From Phyto melanocephala (Eukaryota; Arthropoda; Insecta; Diptera; Rhinophoridae), in the NCBI GenBank assembly GCA_941918925.1, contig OW799237.1:59257997-59321996 (forward strand): DNA of 64,000 nt, written 5' to 3'. The translations under genes and the position numbers were made by a program. The notes under the pieces are model-generated. The model made no database searches and was not told the origin of the DNA. It saw nothing but the letters and a program-made list of their open reading frames with translations. This document shows, piece by piece, positions 22,387 to 34,275 of the stretch (its first letter is position 1; every line of letters starts with the position of its first letter).

Positions 22387-25304
22387 ATGGAGCTAAGGAT
22401 CATGCAGATAAACCTCAACCATTGCGAATTGGCAAACGACCTACTGTCACAATCAGTAAGAGAAAAGCAAATAGATGTTGCGATAATAAGCGAGCCATAT
22501 AGAGTGAGAAGTGGCAATGTTTGGACAAGCGACCAAAGTTCGAAGGCTGCAATATGGGCATGTGGCAAACATGCCTTTCAGAACATTGGAGATAAAAGAA
22601 AAGGCTTTACTCGAGCAAGGATAAAGGGCATATTCTTCTACAGCTGTTATGCTCCACCGAGTTGGTCCCATGAAGAATATGAATCTATGTTGCAGGAACT
22701 TGTGAATGATGCAGTTGGGAAGTCCCCACTTGTAATAGCTGGTGACTTCAATGCATGGGCGACGGAATGGGGCAGCCAATCGACAAACAGAACGGAGCCT
22801 CCTGGAGGCATTTGCACCCCTGGATGTAGACGTGGCTAACAATGGAAGGAGCCAGACCTTCAGGAAAGCCGGTCGGAGCTCTATCATCGACATTACGTTT
22901 GTCAGCAGCTCGCTAACTCCAAGGACGAAGTGGTGGGTTAGCGAAGATTTCACTTACAGTGATCACCAGGCGGTAATGTTCGTAATCTCAGGATGCCGTG
23001 GCCGTGGGCGACATACTAAGCCTACAACGGGTCCAAAGTGGAAGGATTCACGTTTCGACGTGGAAACATTCAATGATTCAATAATGGACGAGGAGATCGA
23101 GGAAGGTCCAGTGCAGATAGCGTCAGTGCAACTATGCCGGTTAATAGAAAGAGCTTGCGATGCGTCAATGCCACAACGTAAGCCGAACAGATTTGGTTCT
23201 CCATGCTATTGGTGGAATGAGGAGATACGAAGCCTCAGATTGGAATGCCTTAGATCGAGGCGCAAGGCACATTGAGGAATTCAGGGAACTTAGGAAGAAA
23301 CTCAAAACTGCAATTAAGAAGAGCAAAGGAGAAAGCTTCAAGCTCCTCTGCGAGGAGGCAGATGAAAACCCTTGGGGTACGGCATATAAGGTGGTAATGA
23401 AGAAGCTTAAATGCCAAGCGGCTCCCCGGATAACATGCCCAACACTCCTACTGGGCATTGTATCGCACCTGTTTCCACAGCGGGAGAACAATTGGGTATA
23501 CGTCGACAGCAGATTCACGGACTGCAATATTCCCCCTGTCACGGAGGAAGAGATTCTCAAGATAGGTAGGGAAATTGGGGATAACCGGGCACCTGGCCCG
23601 GACGGAGTTCCCAACAAAGCCATTAAGGCCGCAATACAGCGACGACCATGGTTGTTCAGGAGAATTATGCAAAGTTGCCTTAGTGAGGGTATTTTCCCGG
23701 ACCAATGGAAGAGACAGAGGCTAGTTTTGCTTCCGAAAGGGAACAAACCAGCTGACGACCCTTCATCTTATCGCCCTATCTGCCTTCTTGATACACTGGG
23801 CAAAGCACTGAAAAAGGTGATCTACAACAGACTCATGGACATCGTCGAGAAAGAGAATGGACTCTCCGAGACACAATTCGGATTCCGAAAATCACGCTCC
23901 ACGATTCACGCCATAAAAAGGGTAGTAGATACAGCTGCGGGCGCAATAGCAGGAGAACGTTGGAGATGGGGGACAAAAGAATACTGTGGTGTTGTCACGC
24001 TTGACATTAGAAACGCGTTTAACTCTGCCAGTTGGGATTTCATAATGGCAGCTCTAGAGAGACTGAACATACCGAAGTACCTGATTAGAATAGTGAATAG
24101 TTACTTTTCGAATAGGAAACTGATCTACGCAACGGACGATGGGCCACGGATGTATGATGTTAGTTCAGGTGTTCCACAGGGATCGGTTCTTGGTCCACTA
24201 CTATGGAATATCATGTATGACGGAGTTCTTAGAACACAACTACCGAGCTCGACAAGGATAATCGGGTTCGCGGATGACATAGTGATTGTCAGTGTAGCAA
24301 AACATATTGTGGAATTAGAATCGGCTATAAACGATGCAATTGTGAGGATCCAGAGATGGCTAGATTCGGCGAATCTCAACCTGGCAGAACAGAAGACTGA
24401 AGAAGTACTTATTACAAGTAGGAAAAAAGTGGAATTTATGAAGGTGAAGGTGGGAAACCAGGAGATATGTTCCAAACCGGCAATCAAATATCTTGGGGTC
24501 ATGATGGATAACAGACTTAAATTTGGGCCTCATATTGAATACGCGTGCGCAAAGGCCGCAATGATTCAAAGGAGTATTGCTAGAATACTACCTAATATTG
24601 GAGGACCAAAGGGTCCAAGAAGGAGGCTTTTGGCTACGGTCCACATTCTTTACGCAGCCCCTGTTTGGGCACAGACCCTGAAGATAAGGGAGTATAGAAG
24701 AAAAATGTCCTCGGTTCATAGACTATGCGCGCTCAGGACAATAAGTGCCTTTAAGACAGTATCGGACGACGCGGCTTGTGTCATAGCGGCAATGATTCCA
24801 ATAGATATACTGGCGGTGGAGATCCAGAGAATCTACAATAGGCAAACGACAGGCCAGACAGTAATAAATTTAGCTGCAGTTAAGAGAGAGGAAAGATCGT
24901 TTTCAATCAGAGAATGGGATACATCGACTAAAGGGCGATGGACATATAAACTCATCCCTAATATTGCGGTATGGACGGATAGGAAGGCTGGGGATGTGAA
25001 CTTCTACTTGACACAGTGTATGACGGACCATGGCGCTTTTAGGCAATATCTGCACAGGGTTGGCCATGAAAATTCCCAAACCTGCCCAGAATGCCCAGAA
25101 GAGGCGGAAAATGCGGAACATGTCGTATTCCGATGCCCTAGATACATGGGGTGGACTTCGGGTATGACGAATCCATCGGAGTTTCTTCGGCATATGTGTC
25201 AGGACGTGGAAAACTGGGAGGTCTTTAGTGGAGTGTGCTCCCGGATAACTAAGGACCTAAGAAGGCTGGAAAGGGCTAGACGGTCCGACGAGGAGGAGGC
25301 GTAA
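22387..25304 (+). pseudogene. LINE ORF2: endonuclease, reverse transcriptase and C-terminal zinc finger, two frameshifts
   Basis: The ATG at 22387 starts the APE-type endonuclease: QINLNHCE, a catalytic SEPY block, SCYAPPSW, GDFNAWATEWGS. A frameshift near 22795 moves to the next frame, which continues RSLLEAFAPLDVD and SDHQAVMF (catalytic SDH). A second shift near 23260 leads into a long frame to 25304. This holds NRAPGPDGVPNKAIK, LLPKGNKPADDPSSYRPICL, QFGFRKSRSTIHAI, SSGVPQGSVLGPLLWN and the catalytic FADDIVIV near 24270. Then comes KYLGVMMD and a C-terminal CPECPEEAENAEHVVFRC zinc-finger motif typical of R1-type LINEs. The FADD variant is common in this clade. Only the two shifts separate it from an intact protein, which argues for a fairly young insertion. 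Confidence 0.9.
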
Positions 25305-25484
25305 ATGCCAACGGCCCCCGCGAAGTAATACCTAGCGGCAGTCCCGTGGGGATGTCCGTTGATGATCGAGGGGGTGTGGTTTAGTACGTAGGCGCTACGG
25401 CGAATCGTACATGCTTGTGGCACGGGCCACTAGTATCTATGAAGATTCCACACCACCGGCTCGAAAGCAAAAAAAAAAAAAAAA

Positions 25485-25520
25485 CACACACACACACACA
25501 CAGAGTTTCACTTTTATTTA
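25485..25520 (+). repeat. Family C copy C1, tail after the LINE
   Basis: (CA)n at 25485-25501 followed by GAGTTTCACTTTTATTTA, the normal C-element tail. It completes C1, which was split by the LINE. Confidence 0.75.
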
Positions 25521-25523
25521 CTT

Positions 25524-26144
25524 ACTAGAAAAGCCCGGCGCGCGTTGCTACGCCCCTTAATGAAGCATTCTGAATTTAAATTGAATATCAAGTGCAAAAG
25601 CTAAAAATTAAAAATCTTTTTTAATGGGCGTGGCACTGCCCACTTTTCTAATCACGAAATTTTATAATCATGAGACCTCAATATGTGTGTGAAAAGCTTT
25701 AGAAAAATCGGTGAAGTTTAAGTAGCTGAAAAAGATAACTTTTTTTTATGGGCGTGGCACTGCCCACTTTTCTTATCACGAAATCGTAAAGTCATGACAG
25801 CTCAATATGTGTGCAAAGTTTCAGAAAAATCGGTCTGGTGCAAGTACCTCAAAATTATAACCTTCTTTTATGGGCGTGGCCCTGCCCACTTTTCTTATCA
25901 CAAAATTATTTAGTCATGACAGCTTGATATGTGTGCTAAGTTTCAGAAAAATCGGTCAAGTGCAAGTAGCTAAAACTGATAACTAATTTTTATGGGCGTG
26001 GCCCCGCCCACTTTTTCCACCCATAAACACTCCCTGGTATGTGTCCAACAACCTGCCAAAGTTTGAGTCCGATCGGTTTTACAGTTTCGGAGTCTATAGC
26101 TAACACACACACACACACAGAGTTTCACTTTTATATATATAGAT
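25524..26144 (+). mobile_element. Family C element, copy C2
   Basis: Complete: head CTAGAAAAGCCCGGCGCGCG, four units of about 122 bp (opening near 25622, 25746, 25866, 25989), (AC)n, and tail GAGTTTCACTTTTATATA. It directly follows C1, so the two stand in tandem. Confidence 0.8.
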
Positions 26145-26439
26145 AGAAGATAGATAAAACGATACCTAAAAATTTATTACAAGTCACTAAATAATTCGTT
26201 TAATGCTGATCCAGATGAAATACCAAATTGCATTCTAAAAAATTGTGCTGAAATTTATGTTACCCGATTGCTGCTATCTTTAACAAATCTATTAAATTAG
26301 GGTTCGTACCATTGATTTGGAAATTATCCTATATAATTCCGTTGTTTAAAAGTGTAAGCAAAATTGAGATACCAAATTATCGTGGCATTGCTTAGCTGAG
26401 TGATATTCCCAAACTTTTTGAAAAAATTTTAACTGATAA

Positions 26440-27457
26440 CACAGGTCAACAAAACAAAAATTTTTTTTTTAGTCTTTTATTTAGTGATTATTTTCTGATT
26501 ATATAAATGGAAAAGTAAACAGAAACTCCATTAACAATAAATAAAGTTTGCTTTTGTACTTAATATAATGAAAACTAAATATACGGTGGTTTTGCACATT
26601 TTTTTAAAAGCCGTTGCATTTATGATGCAAGAGAGAAGTGAGAGGGACTGTGGGTGTGAAGTGAGAGGTAGTAGAGTGTCATGGCAGTATGCGAGTGCGC
26701 TTTCTAGAGGAATAACGTATTTTATGTGTCGCGAGGCGTAAATGTCACCGAAAATGTGTAAAAACCACGTGGACTCTTTTTGCTATGTTTGTGGTTAGTT
26801 TATTAAAGTGAGCGCCAAAAAATTTAGTTTATCATCAAATAAGAAACTTTGTGAAGCCTATGAAGCTTATTTTAACATGCTTCCTTGGTAACAAGAACGC
26901 CGAGAATTATGAAGAGCTTATTTCTAATATGCTTGACAGCTTCAAAGTCATGGGTTGCAGAATGTCACTCAAACTGCACATGCTACATGCGCACTTGGAT
27001 AAATTCAAAGATAACTTGGGTGAATATTCAGAAGAGCAAGGGGAACGCTTCCACCAGGATATAATGAACTTTGAACAAAGATATCAAAGACAATATAATG
27101 AGAACATGATGGGTGACTACATTTGGATGCTCATACGAGAAAGTTCTGACGATTACACTAGAAATACTAAAAGTATTAATTTTTGAAGCTTCTTTTGTAT
27201 CATTTTTTTAAATTTTTATGTTTATTTGTGCTGTCTTTTATAATAAAAATTAATTAAAGTATATAATTCATAACTTGTTTAATTTTAAATATGATTAACA
27301 TTGAAAAATAGACCTTTTCCATAAATATTGAAATTTCGTTCTGGTATCTACAAAAGCAAACTTTATTAGATAAAAATATATTTTCTTTCTTTAGTTTGGC
27401 ATAAGTAATCAAAATCAGAGGTACAGAACTCAGACTCAAAAATCGTGTTGACCTGTG
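26440..27457. mobile_element. CACTA-like non-autonomous transposon (1018 bp)
   Basis: Ends CACAGGTCAACA (26440) and TGTTGACCTGTG (to 27457) are perfect 12-bp inverted repeats, flanked by a TAA duplication (26437-26439 and 27458-27460). Taking out the element and one TAA restores the reading frame of the surrounding reverse transcriptase, which fixes both boundaries. Its ends resemble those of 6473-9932 (CAC, then CAACAAA and a T run). It encodes only the C-terminal piece at 26851-27186. Confidence 0.85.
26851..27186 (+). pseudogene. C-terminal fragment of the CYVCG / GERFHQD transposon-associated protein
   Basis: About 111 residues, no internal stop. It carries NKNAENYEELISNMLDSFK, then GCRMSLKLHMLHAHLDKF, NLGEYSEEQGERFHQDI, and MNFEQRYQRQYNENMMGDYIW. 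This is the conserved C-terminus of a family I know from many arthropod genomes as repeat-associated, with no agreed function. The first ATG may not be a real start, because the frame begins just after the internal deletion of the element. Position inside a CAC-ended, TAA-flanked element suggests it is the remnant of that element's transposase. Confidence 0.65.
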
Positions 27458-28599
27458 TAATTTATACTATCAAATTTCTTCGATTTTGTCACCGTGCCAA
27501 CACGGTTTTTGTAAACATCGTTCTACAACGACTAATATTTTGGAGCTAACTACTATTATAAATGACGGTTTTATAAATAATGTGCGAACTGATGCTATCT
27601 ACACAGATTTTAGTTAAGCTTTTGAAAAGGTAAAAACCATGATCTCTTGCTTAAAAAATTGTCATTATTGGGATTTACTCATATGACAATAAAATGCTTA
27701 AGATCATACTTGTCTTATAGAACTTAACAAGTTAAGTTCGGAAGCGCTACATCTAATGCATAAAAGTTCCGCAAGGTTGCCACCTTGGTTTAATTTTATT
27801 TACCTTATTTATGAACGATTTACCTTCAGCTATTCAGCACTCCAAAGTTTTGATGTATGCCGATGGTGTCAAAAATTTTCGTTCTTCTAATAATCCCAAA
27901 GATCAACTTTTCCTTCAATCTGATATTGACAATTTGGTTAATTGGTGTGAAATAAACTTAATGGAACTGAATATAAAAAAATGTAAGCATATGTCCTTTT
28001 TCAGAATTTAGAAATTGGATTTATTTTATTGTATTATTGAGTGTAAACTTGATAAAGTTCTGAACTTTCTTGATCTTGGTATTTTGCTTGATCACCAATT
28101 AAATTTTCGTGACCATATTTCATTAATTGTTAACAAAGCAAATGGTGTACTTGGATTTATGAAGAGGTGGTGCAAAGTATTTCTAGATTCTTATATTTCG
28201 AAACAATTATATTCATCGTTAGTTCGTTTGTTAGTTAGTTTGTTCTGGGCCTAATTCAAGGTGATGTCGACTCTGAACTCCTACTAAGTAAAATATCTTT
28301 TAATGTTCCAACCAGACCAACTCGAAACTTCCGTCTTATTAACTTAAAATACTATAGATCCAACTATGCTAATAATGATCCTCTTCGTCGTATAAGTGAA
28401 AACTTTTATAGCTATTATCACCTTATTGGCCTTAATGAAAGTAAAGAAATTGTAAAAAGAAAATTCTTTTATATTTAAATCGTTGAATTTTATAGAATAT
28501 TATTTTATATATAACCTTAATTTTGTTTTGTTATTTTACATAGATTAGTCTGCAGGGATTTATAATCTATAGACAATAAATTAAATAAATAGATAAGTT

Positions 28600-29916
28600 C
28601 TACAAAAGCATTATACTCTAGAATGGTCTAGTTAAATGCATTCGAATATAAAATATATTTCTGTCATAATAATTTTTTAAATCATACTATATTTATGGGA
28701 TAACCATATAAGTAATCAAATATTCGACATATAAGAAAAAACGGTTTTCGAATAATTCGAAAAACTTAAATTTTTCAATACTAGTTTTCAGTTTTTTACT
28801 CATAAAGCCAGCTCGAATAACCGTTTTTTTAATAAAAAAATTAAAAAAAAAATATTTTGTTTATTTTTTATTCAAAATTAAAGAGAACTAAACAAAAATC
28901 AGTTTTTAAAATTTAAATCAATTCATAAAATAAACTACTAAATACATAAACTGTATAACTGATAATACCCTTCACCATAAAATTCATAGGTAAAAAAAAT
29001 GACCTCATCCTAGCATACCATTGATTACAGATTTAATGTTATACGCCATTTAACTAGTTGACTGTATTCTATCGGTGAAATTGATTCCAATGTTGGGGGC
29101 AAGATGAAGGTTATATTTTTTTAAAAACTGGATTTAATGCATATATAAATTCATTGTAAGTCATTTTGTAGTGGCGGCCATTATGGGTTTTAATTTTTTG
29201 CTAGCCAAGCTCTTTCATACCCATATCGAATTTCGATTGTAAATTTTAGGAAGAACACTGAAGTAGTACTTTGATAGCTGATATCTTATTTATTTGAAGA
29301 ACGATTTCTAAGATTTTCTCAGGAATAACTTTGTAATTTAATGTACATAGCGTATCTAAAATGAGAGTGCAAGGTCATGCAAGTAATCTTCTTTTAGTAC
29401 TTAGTGAAGGGATTTTTGAAGATATACAAGACAGATCGGGTAATAGACAATGGAATAAATCCATTTAGACGATGGCGATGGTTTGAAGGTTCCAGATAGA
29501 TGATGTTTGAAATGGGTCAGTTTCTTAGTTGCAAATAACCTAAAATACTCTACATAGTTATTACATATGTACAGTATTAGGAATCGTCGTTTTCTCTTTA
29601 AAAATCGAGAAAAATCACTTTTTTTTGCTTTCGTAACAACTTGTTGTGTGAGAAAATTTGGCTGAATTAAACCTTATAAATACATCGTCCTTTTTAGCTA
29701 AAGTACCTTGAAATATGCGATCGATGTTTCATTTTGTTCATAGGTTATGTGACTTTACGTGAAAGTAATAAGACTTTACGCTTTTTCCCGTTTCAAAGTT
29801 TTCATGATTTTTGAAAAATACAAAATTTTCTTTTTTTTATTTAAACAACTATTACTCAGCCATTTTGTAGTCGTTTTTTAAAACTTTGATTTTAAAAATA
29901 ACTTAATAAAGACTAA
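28600..29916. other. AT-rich stretch with degraded B-family traces
   Basis: No gene seen. A short inverted repeat (AAAACGGTTTTCGAATAATT at about 28738 and CTCGAATAACCGTTTTTTT at about 28812) may be an old hairpin MITE. Phrases near 28965-29300 resemble family B 3' regions. Confidence 0.4.
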
Positions 29917-30033
29917 CTGCTGTATTCATAAAAACTATTTTAGGTTTATTGAAAGCTTATTTGACAGATGTTGCATAGAAATTTGTCAAATAAGTATTCA
30001 ATAAACCTAAAATATTTTTTATGAATACGGCAG
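29917..30033. mobile_element. Hairpin MITE, 117 bp, TAA target duplication
   Basis: A near-perfect palindrome: CTGCTGTATTCATAAAAACT ... ATTTTTTATGAATACGGCAG, with TAA on both sides (29914-29916 and 30034-30036). A TAA/TTA duplication fits PIF/Harbinger-type MITEs. Confidence 0.7.
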
Positions 30034-30036
30034 TAA

Positions 30037-31157
30037 GGTTATGATTTTTTGGAAAAAAGTGAAAAATGCGATAAGTACATGCTTCTTAAAAATGCGAGCT
30101 TTTTCAAAAAAAAAAAATGGACATAAGATTTGAAATCAAATTAATAAATAAATTGCAATAAAGTTCCAGTCAATCAACTTAAAAAAGTTAAATTTTGTTC
30201 CCTTGTGTTTTCGCAAAACTCGTAATATAATAATATATTATTTTCAGGGCCACACTCAAATGGTTTTTCTGAAACAACCCACCCTAATGTAAATATATAT
30301 AAAATTAATTCACAAACCTAGATGTATTGTAATATTGGTATTACTTTTGAATGGCTTAACAGTATTGTATGCTTTTTGTTGGTAATTTCCATTCAATTTT
30401 TTTTATAACTATACAATTACATTTCATATGTTTTTAAACTGATGTATTGGATTAATACAGGGATTTAAAATTAGAATTGTTTTTATTTGTCTTTTTTTTG
30501 CTTCCAAAATATGTGATATTTTTAACTAAAATTTTTGTTGATTTTTTTGCCTTTGCTATAATTTTTACAAAAAAATTTTTATAAAATATATGTAGTTTGT
30601 TGCTTTGCTGATGTAGATTGGATCAACTTTCCCATTCCTGATTTTAATTTATCTGACGTTTAATATTTAACAATACAATGATACAATCTATTAAACAGAA
30701 ATTGTGTCCACAAACAAATATACCAAAACTGTATTTCAATAGACGATACAGAATACAATACGGGGGTTTGAATTGAACAATTAAGTTCGCACGCAACAAA
30801 ATATTGTGTTGAACTTTTTATTGTAAATATTTATTTATGTTTATCTTCTAAGGTGTATTGGTATTATTGAAGGAAGTTATTGAAATTTTATCAATTAAAG
30901 CAAAGATATTTATATTACAACACATGTATATTTCAAAATAGTCTACTCGAAATATAAATATCGTATGTAAGTACATACATACTTACATACATACATATGT
31001 ACATATTTATTTAAAATTCTATCGATCCAGTTATATCTAACATTCAATCTAACAGTTCGCAACAGTAGTAACAATACACCAATTATTTTTATTTTATAAT
31101 TATTGCAGTTCTACAGACCATCAAAATCAATTTTAAATTGATATAGGATACATATTT
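30037..31157. other. AT-rich stretch, nothing recognised
   Basis: No gene or bounded repeat seen; a (CATA)n-like run lies near 30970-31000. Confidence 0.5.
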
Positions 31158-31963
31158 TATACCCCTTTACACAAAAGTGAAAAAGGGTACATATATAACT
31201 TTGTCATTCCGTTTGTAATTTTTACAATTTTCATTTCCGACCCCAATAACAATAGCCCCATAACTTTCTGAGTAATGAGCAAAAAAACGCAACTGCCTCT
31301 GTTTTTTCCCATATTTTTACCACCAAAATTAATTAATTTGCTACTGTTTGTAGATATAATATGCCTCTGGAGATATTCGTGAAAAATTTAAGATAAATCA
31401 GGCTCTAATCGGTAAACTTATAGGCAAAAAATTTTTTTAAAAATATATATTCCAAAAACTTACAAACTAAAATCAGTTTATTTCAACCTCTAGACAACCG
31501 AGAGAGTCAATATTGCTATCATCTGAAATGAATCACAATGTAAGCACTATAAAAAATTAAATTCATGTTGGCTGCCACTACAAAATGGCGGACTATGAAT
31601 TTATGTATATATGGGTCTGGTATTTTAAAATGTAACTTCTTGAACCCTTCAATATTGGTATCAAATAAAAGGTCTTGACCAGTAGAATACAGTAAATGAT
31701 TAAAAGATGTAAAATCCAAGATGGCGTCTAAAACAAAATGGCGGAACAAATTTTTTAAACCCCATCAATATGGATATCATGTAAAAGGGCTTGACTGGTA
31801 GAATACCGTTAACTAAGTAAAAATTTAAAATCGAGGATAGCGTCGAAAATGTCGTATAATATGAAACAAAAGTTAAGCTACGATGTGGGATTATACCTAT
31901 GTACATGATGATAAAAGGTATTATCAAATTCGGCAAGGCCGAATATAGCTTTCTTACTTGTTT
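31158..31963 (+). mobile_element. Family B element
   Basis: The head is TATACCCCTTTACAC with inverse GTGAAAAAGGGTACATATA, then TTGTCATTCCGTTTGTAATT and the AAATGGCGG / AAGATGGCGTC blocks. The 3' end is hairpin ATTCGGC-AAG-GCCGAAT and TTACTTGTTT. Non-coding. Confidence 0.7.
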
Positions 31964-31984
31964 TTTTTTGTTTATTTTTGTATG

Positions 31985-32101
31985 TTTCTTACATGTATGT
32001 ACGTATTTCATGTGAGATGAATGGTGATACAAACAATTGTCTACATGTTGTGAAGGGTATATAAGATTCGGTACGGCCGAATGTAGCACTATTACTTGTT
32101 T
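31985..32101 (+). repeat. Family B 3' fragment
   Basis: The GTGATACAAACAATTGTCTAC block, then GATTCGGTACGGCCGAAT and TTACTTGTTT, directly after the preceding B element. Confidence 0.7.
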
Positions 32102-32401
32102 AAGCTTTAGTTGAGTATATTTTTCTTTTCATATAAATGGAACACAATTGATTAAATATTAGGTGAACTATAATAGCTATTTGTTTAAAAGTTTATACTA
32201 GTCACTTTAATAAAAATTTCTTTATAGGAGATAAAAATGCAATAATTATTGCCGCAATTGTCAAATTTGATTGCGTCCATAGAAAGTGCAATGTGTAGAC
32301 CACAAGTTGCCATATGTAGCAATATATTGCGCAATTATTGCCACAATGAGCTGTCAAAATCATTTCATTTTCTTTGAATTTTTTGTTTTTATATGCAGAA
32401 A
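32102..32401. other. Unassigned AT-rich stretch
   Basis: A GCAATAATTATTGCCGCAAT phrase (32247) and its rough inverse GCGCAATTATTGCCAC (32331) may be the arms of a small old MITE. Confidence 0.35.
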
Positions 32402-32480
32402 CAAGGCGAATTCATACAGGTGAAATTATCAGCCCAGCTGATTGGGAATCTTTTTGTCAAAATTGGTTGAATTCGCCTTG
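32402..32480. mobile_element. Mini MITE D copy (79 bp)
   Basis: Perfect 12-bp terminal inverted repeats CAAGGCGAATTC/GAATTCGCCTTG. Shares ATACAGGTGAAATTATCAGC with the copy at 32799. No clear target duplication. Confidence 0.65.
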
Positions 32481-32798
32481 ATTTCATTTATTATTGATGG
32501 GATGGAAAATGAAATTTTTGTTTCGGTATTAAACAATTAACTTAAGTGTATTTTTTTGATAATAAGTGTGCTAAGTTTATTTATATTTGTTGATTCTGCT
32601 TCATTGACAATGTGTTTCAAAAATGTATATCCTTTTTTAATGAAATTCTATTATATTTAAAATGTAAAAACAACTTTTCCATCGCTGATATACAAATTGG
32701 CCTTGACAAAGAACATCCCTTGAAAAGTTGCTTTGTTGTATCAATTCGCCGTTGTATATACCTTATGGATATGCCTTGTGCAGAAACAAAGGCAAATT

Positions 32799-32959
32799 CA
32801 AGGCGAATTCATACAGGTGAAATTATCAGCCCAGCTGATGAGGAATGCTACAGTCAAACTCCATGTATAAAAAATTATTGTGTATTTTTTATATGTGGCG
32901 TCTGACAGCGAACATCACAGCGAATTCGCCGTTGCATATACCTGTATGAATATGCCTTG
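32799..32959. mobile_element. MITE D copy with perfect 8-bp target duplication
   Basis: Left end CAAGGCGAATTCATACAGGT; the right end, reverse-complemented, is CAAGGCATATTCATACAGGT. Flanked on both sides by GGCAAATT (32791-32798, 32960-32967). An 8-bp duplication with CA...TG ends fits a hAT-type MITE. Confidence 0.85.
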
Positions 32960-32967
32960 GGCAAATT

Positions 32968-34275
32968 AAAATAATTTTATCTGACAATAATAATTTAGAT
33001 TGAGATATTAAAAAAAACATAAAAGTTTTATAAAAAGATTTAATTTTATACATAAATTACTTGTGTCGTGTTCTCCACCCAATGAAAATACATATATATA
33101 CATTCTGTCGACGTTTTTGCTTATGCTTAGCAATGAAAATTGCTATGTGGAGACCCAGCGATAAGATCGGAATAGTGGGAAAACAAAAAAAAATTATGTA
33201 ATATCTGGGAAACTGAAACCGCTGCTTGAATAAAACTTTGGTATCAATTTTCTTATTTGAACCAGACGTTAAAGAGAAATATTTGATATTGAGTATTTTT
33301 AATGAGTATATTTAATACTATCGGACTCATAATTTCGCTTTCTACTCAAAATATCGGAAAAATTTTAATTTTTCAATGAACTAATTAAAATTTTCTATTA
33401 ACTCTACTCCTACACAACCTGAAACATTGGAAATTTCTTTACAGTATCCATAACTATATTTACTTTTGAATTTTAAGAACAAATTGTTTGTTTGAAGATT
33501 AAGTAAAGTAAAGACGTAAGTAAATCTGTACAAATTCATCAAAATAAGTGGCTTAATAATTAATAGCTATTATCTACGTGCCCCACCGAATTATCACTGT
33601 TTCTTGTTTGTTCTTAACTTTTACACAGCTTTTACACGTTTAAATAAAAGTGTACAAAGTTTCTAGTTTGTACTTGAGTGATTAAGAAAGAACAGGGGAG
33701 AGTATAGCCTCTGTTCCTCTCTCAAACAAACTGAAATGTTTGCTGACTTTATTTTAAGTGTATGAGAGTTGTGTTACAGGAGATGTAAAAAACGTTTGTT
33801 TTTGCTATATATGGAATCTTACAGACTGCATGTTCAAGACAGGTTACGTTCGTTATAGGGCCCATACACAACACCATATTAATTGTGCAATTAAGCTTTA
33901 AGCACACAATACACCAGCATGGTAATACAAAATTCATTTTTTATCCATAAATTGTGTGGAAAAGTTTGTAATGAATAACAAAAGAATTTGTTCTGTACTT
34001 ATTATTGCTATTATCCTAAAACGAAAACGAATAAGGAGCAAAAAAAAAACGTGTTTGGATAAAGAAATTGCTATGAATTGGCATTCATATTTAAAATGTT
34101 GTATTTTTTTATGTTTATGCCTTGACGATTTAAATTTTATGAGCTAACTTTACAACACACGACTAAATCATGCTGGTACAATCAAAAAAATATCAAACTA
34201 TTTTTGATAAAGCACCATCAGCTCATACCTCATACACGGTCAATCAGCTGGCACAAACACTTGATTGCACAATTA
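32968..34275. other. Intergenic stretch, no gene supported
   Basis: Several short frames (for example 33749-33937 and 33956-34147) show no domain, signal peptide or splice context. No bounded repeat was recognised. Confidence 0.45.

Larger units (their letters stand above)
20651..25484 (+). mobile_element. R1-clade LINE in an (AC)n tract
   Basis: Nearly full length: GC-rich 5'UTR from 20651, ORF1 (gag-like), ORF2 (endonuclease, reverse transcriptase, zinc finger), a short 3'UTR and poly(A) at 25469-25484. It is bounded on both sides by (AC)n, so it inserted into a microsatellite. Known R1-clade families such as Mino and Waldo target AC-type repeats. GC content is well above the surroundings. 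Both ORFs carry breaks, so the copy is probably immobile. Confidence 0.85.
26190..28597 (+). pseudogene. Jockey/CR1-like reverse transcriptase relic, split by a transposon
   Basis: Left part (26190-26439): PDEIPNCILKNCAEI, KLSYIIPLFKSVSKIEIPNY and IPKLFEKILTDN, with stops and a frame change near 26260. The right part resumes at 27458: LYYQISSILSPCQHGFCKHR (RT block), a degenerate FS*AFEKV, VPQGCHLGLILFTLFMNDLP, then YADGVKNF near 27860. The last Asp of the YADD core has become Gly. C-terminal LDLGILLDHQLNFRDHIS follows, then a deletion, and ISFNVPTRPTRNFRLINLKY before the end. The copy has many stops and a mutated active site, so it is old. The clade call Jockey/CR1 rests on the C-terminal motif. 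Confidence 0.75.

Noticed and set aside
20863..25423. Antisense frames across the LINE
   Set aside because: Shadows of the GC-richer LINE ORFs; no recognisable motifs.
33749..34147. Two short frames that might be small genes
   Set aside because: No promoter, signal peptide or splice context; ordinary for AT-rich spacer.
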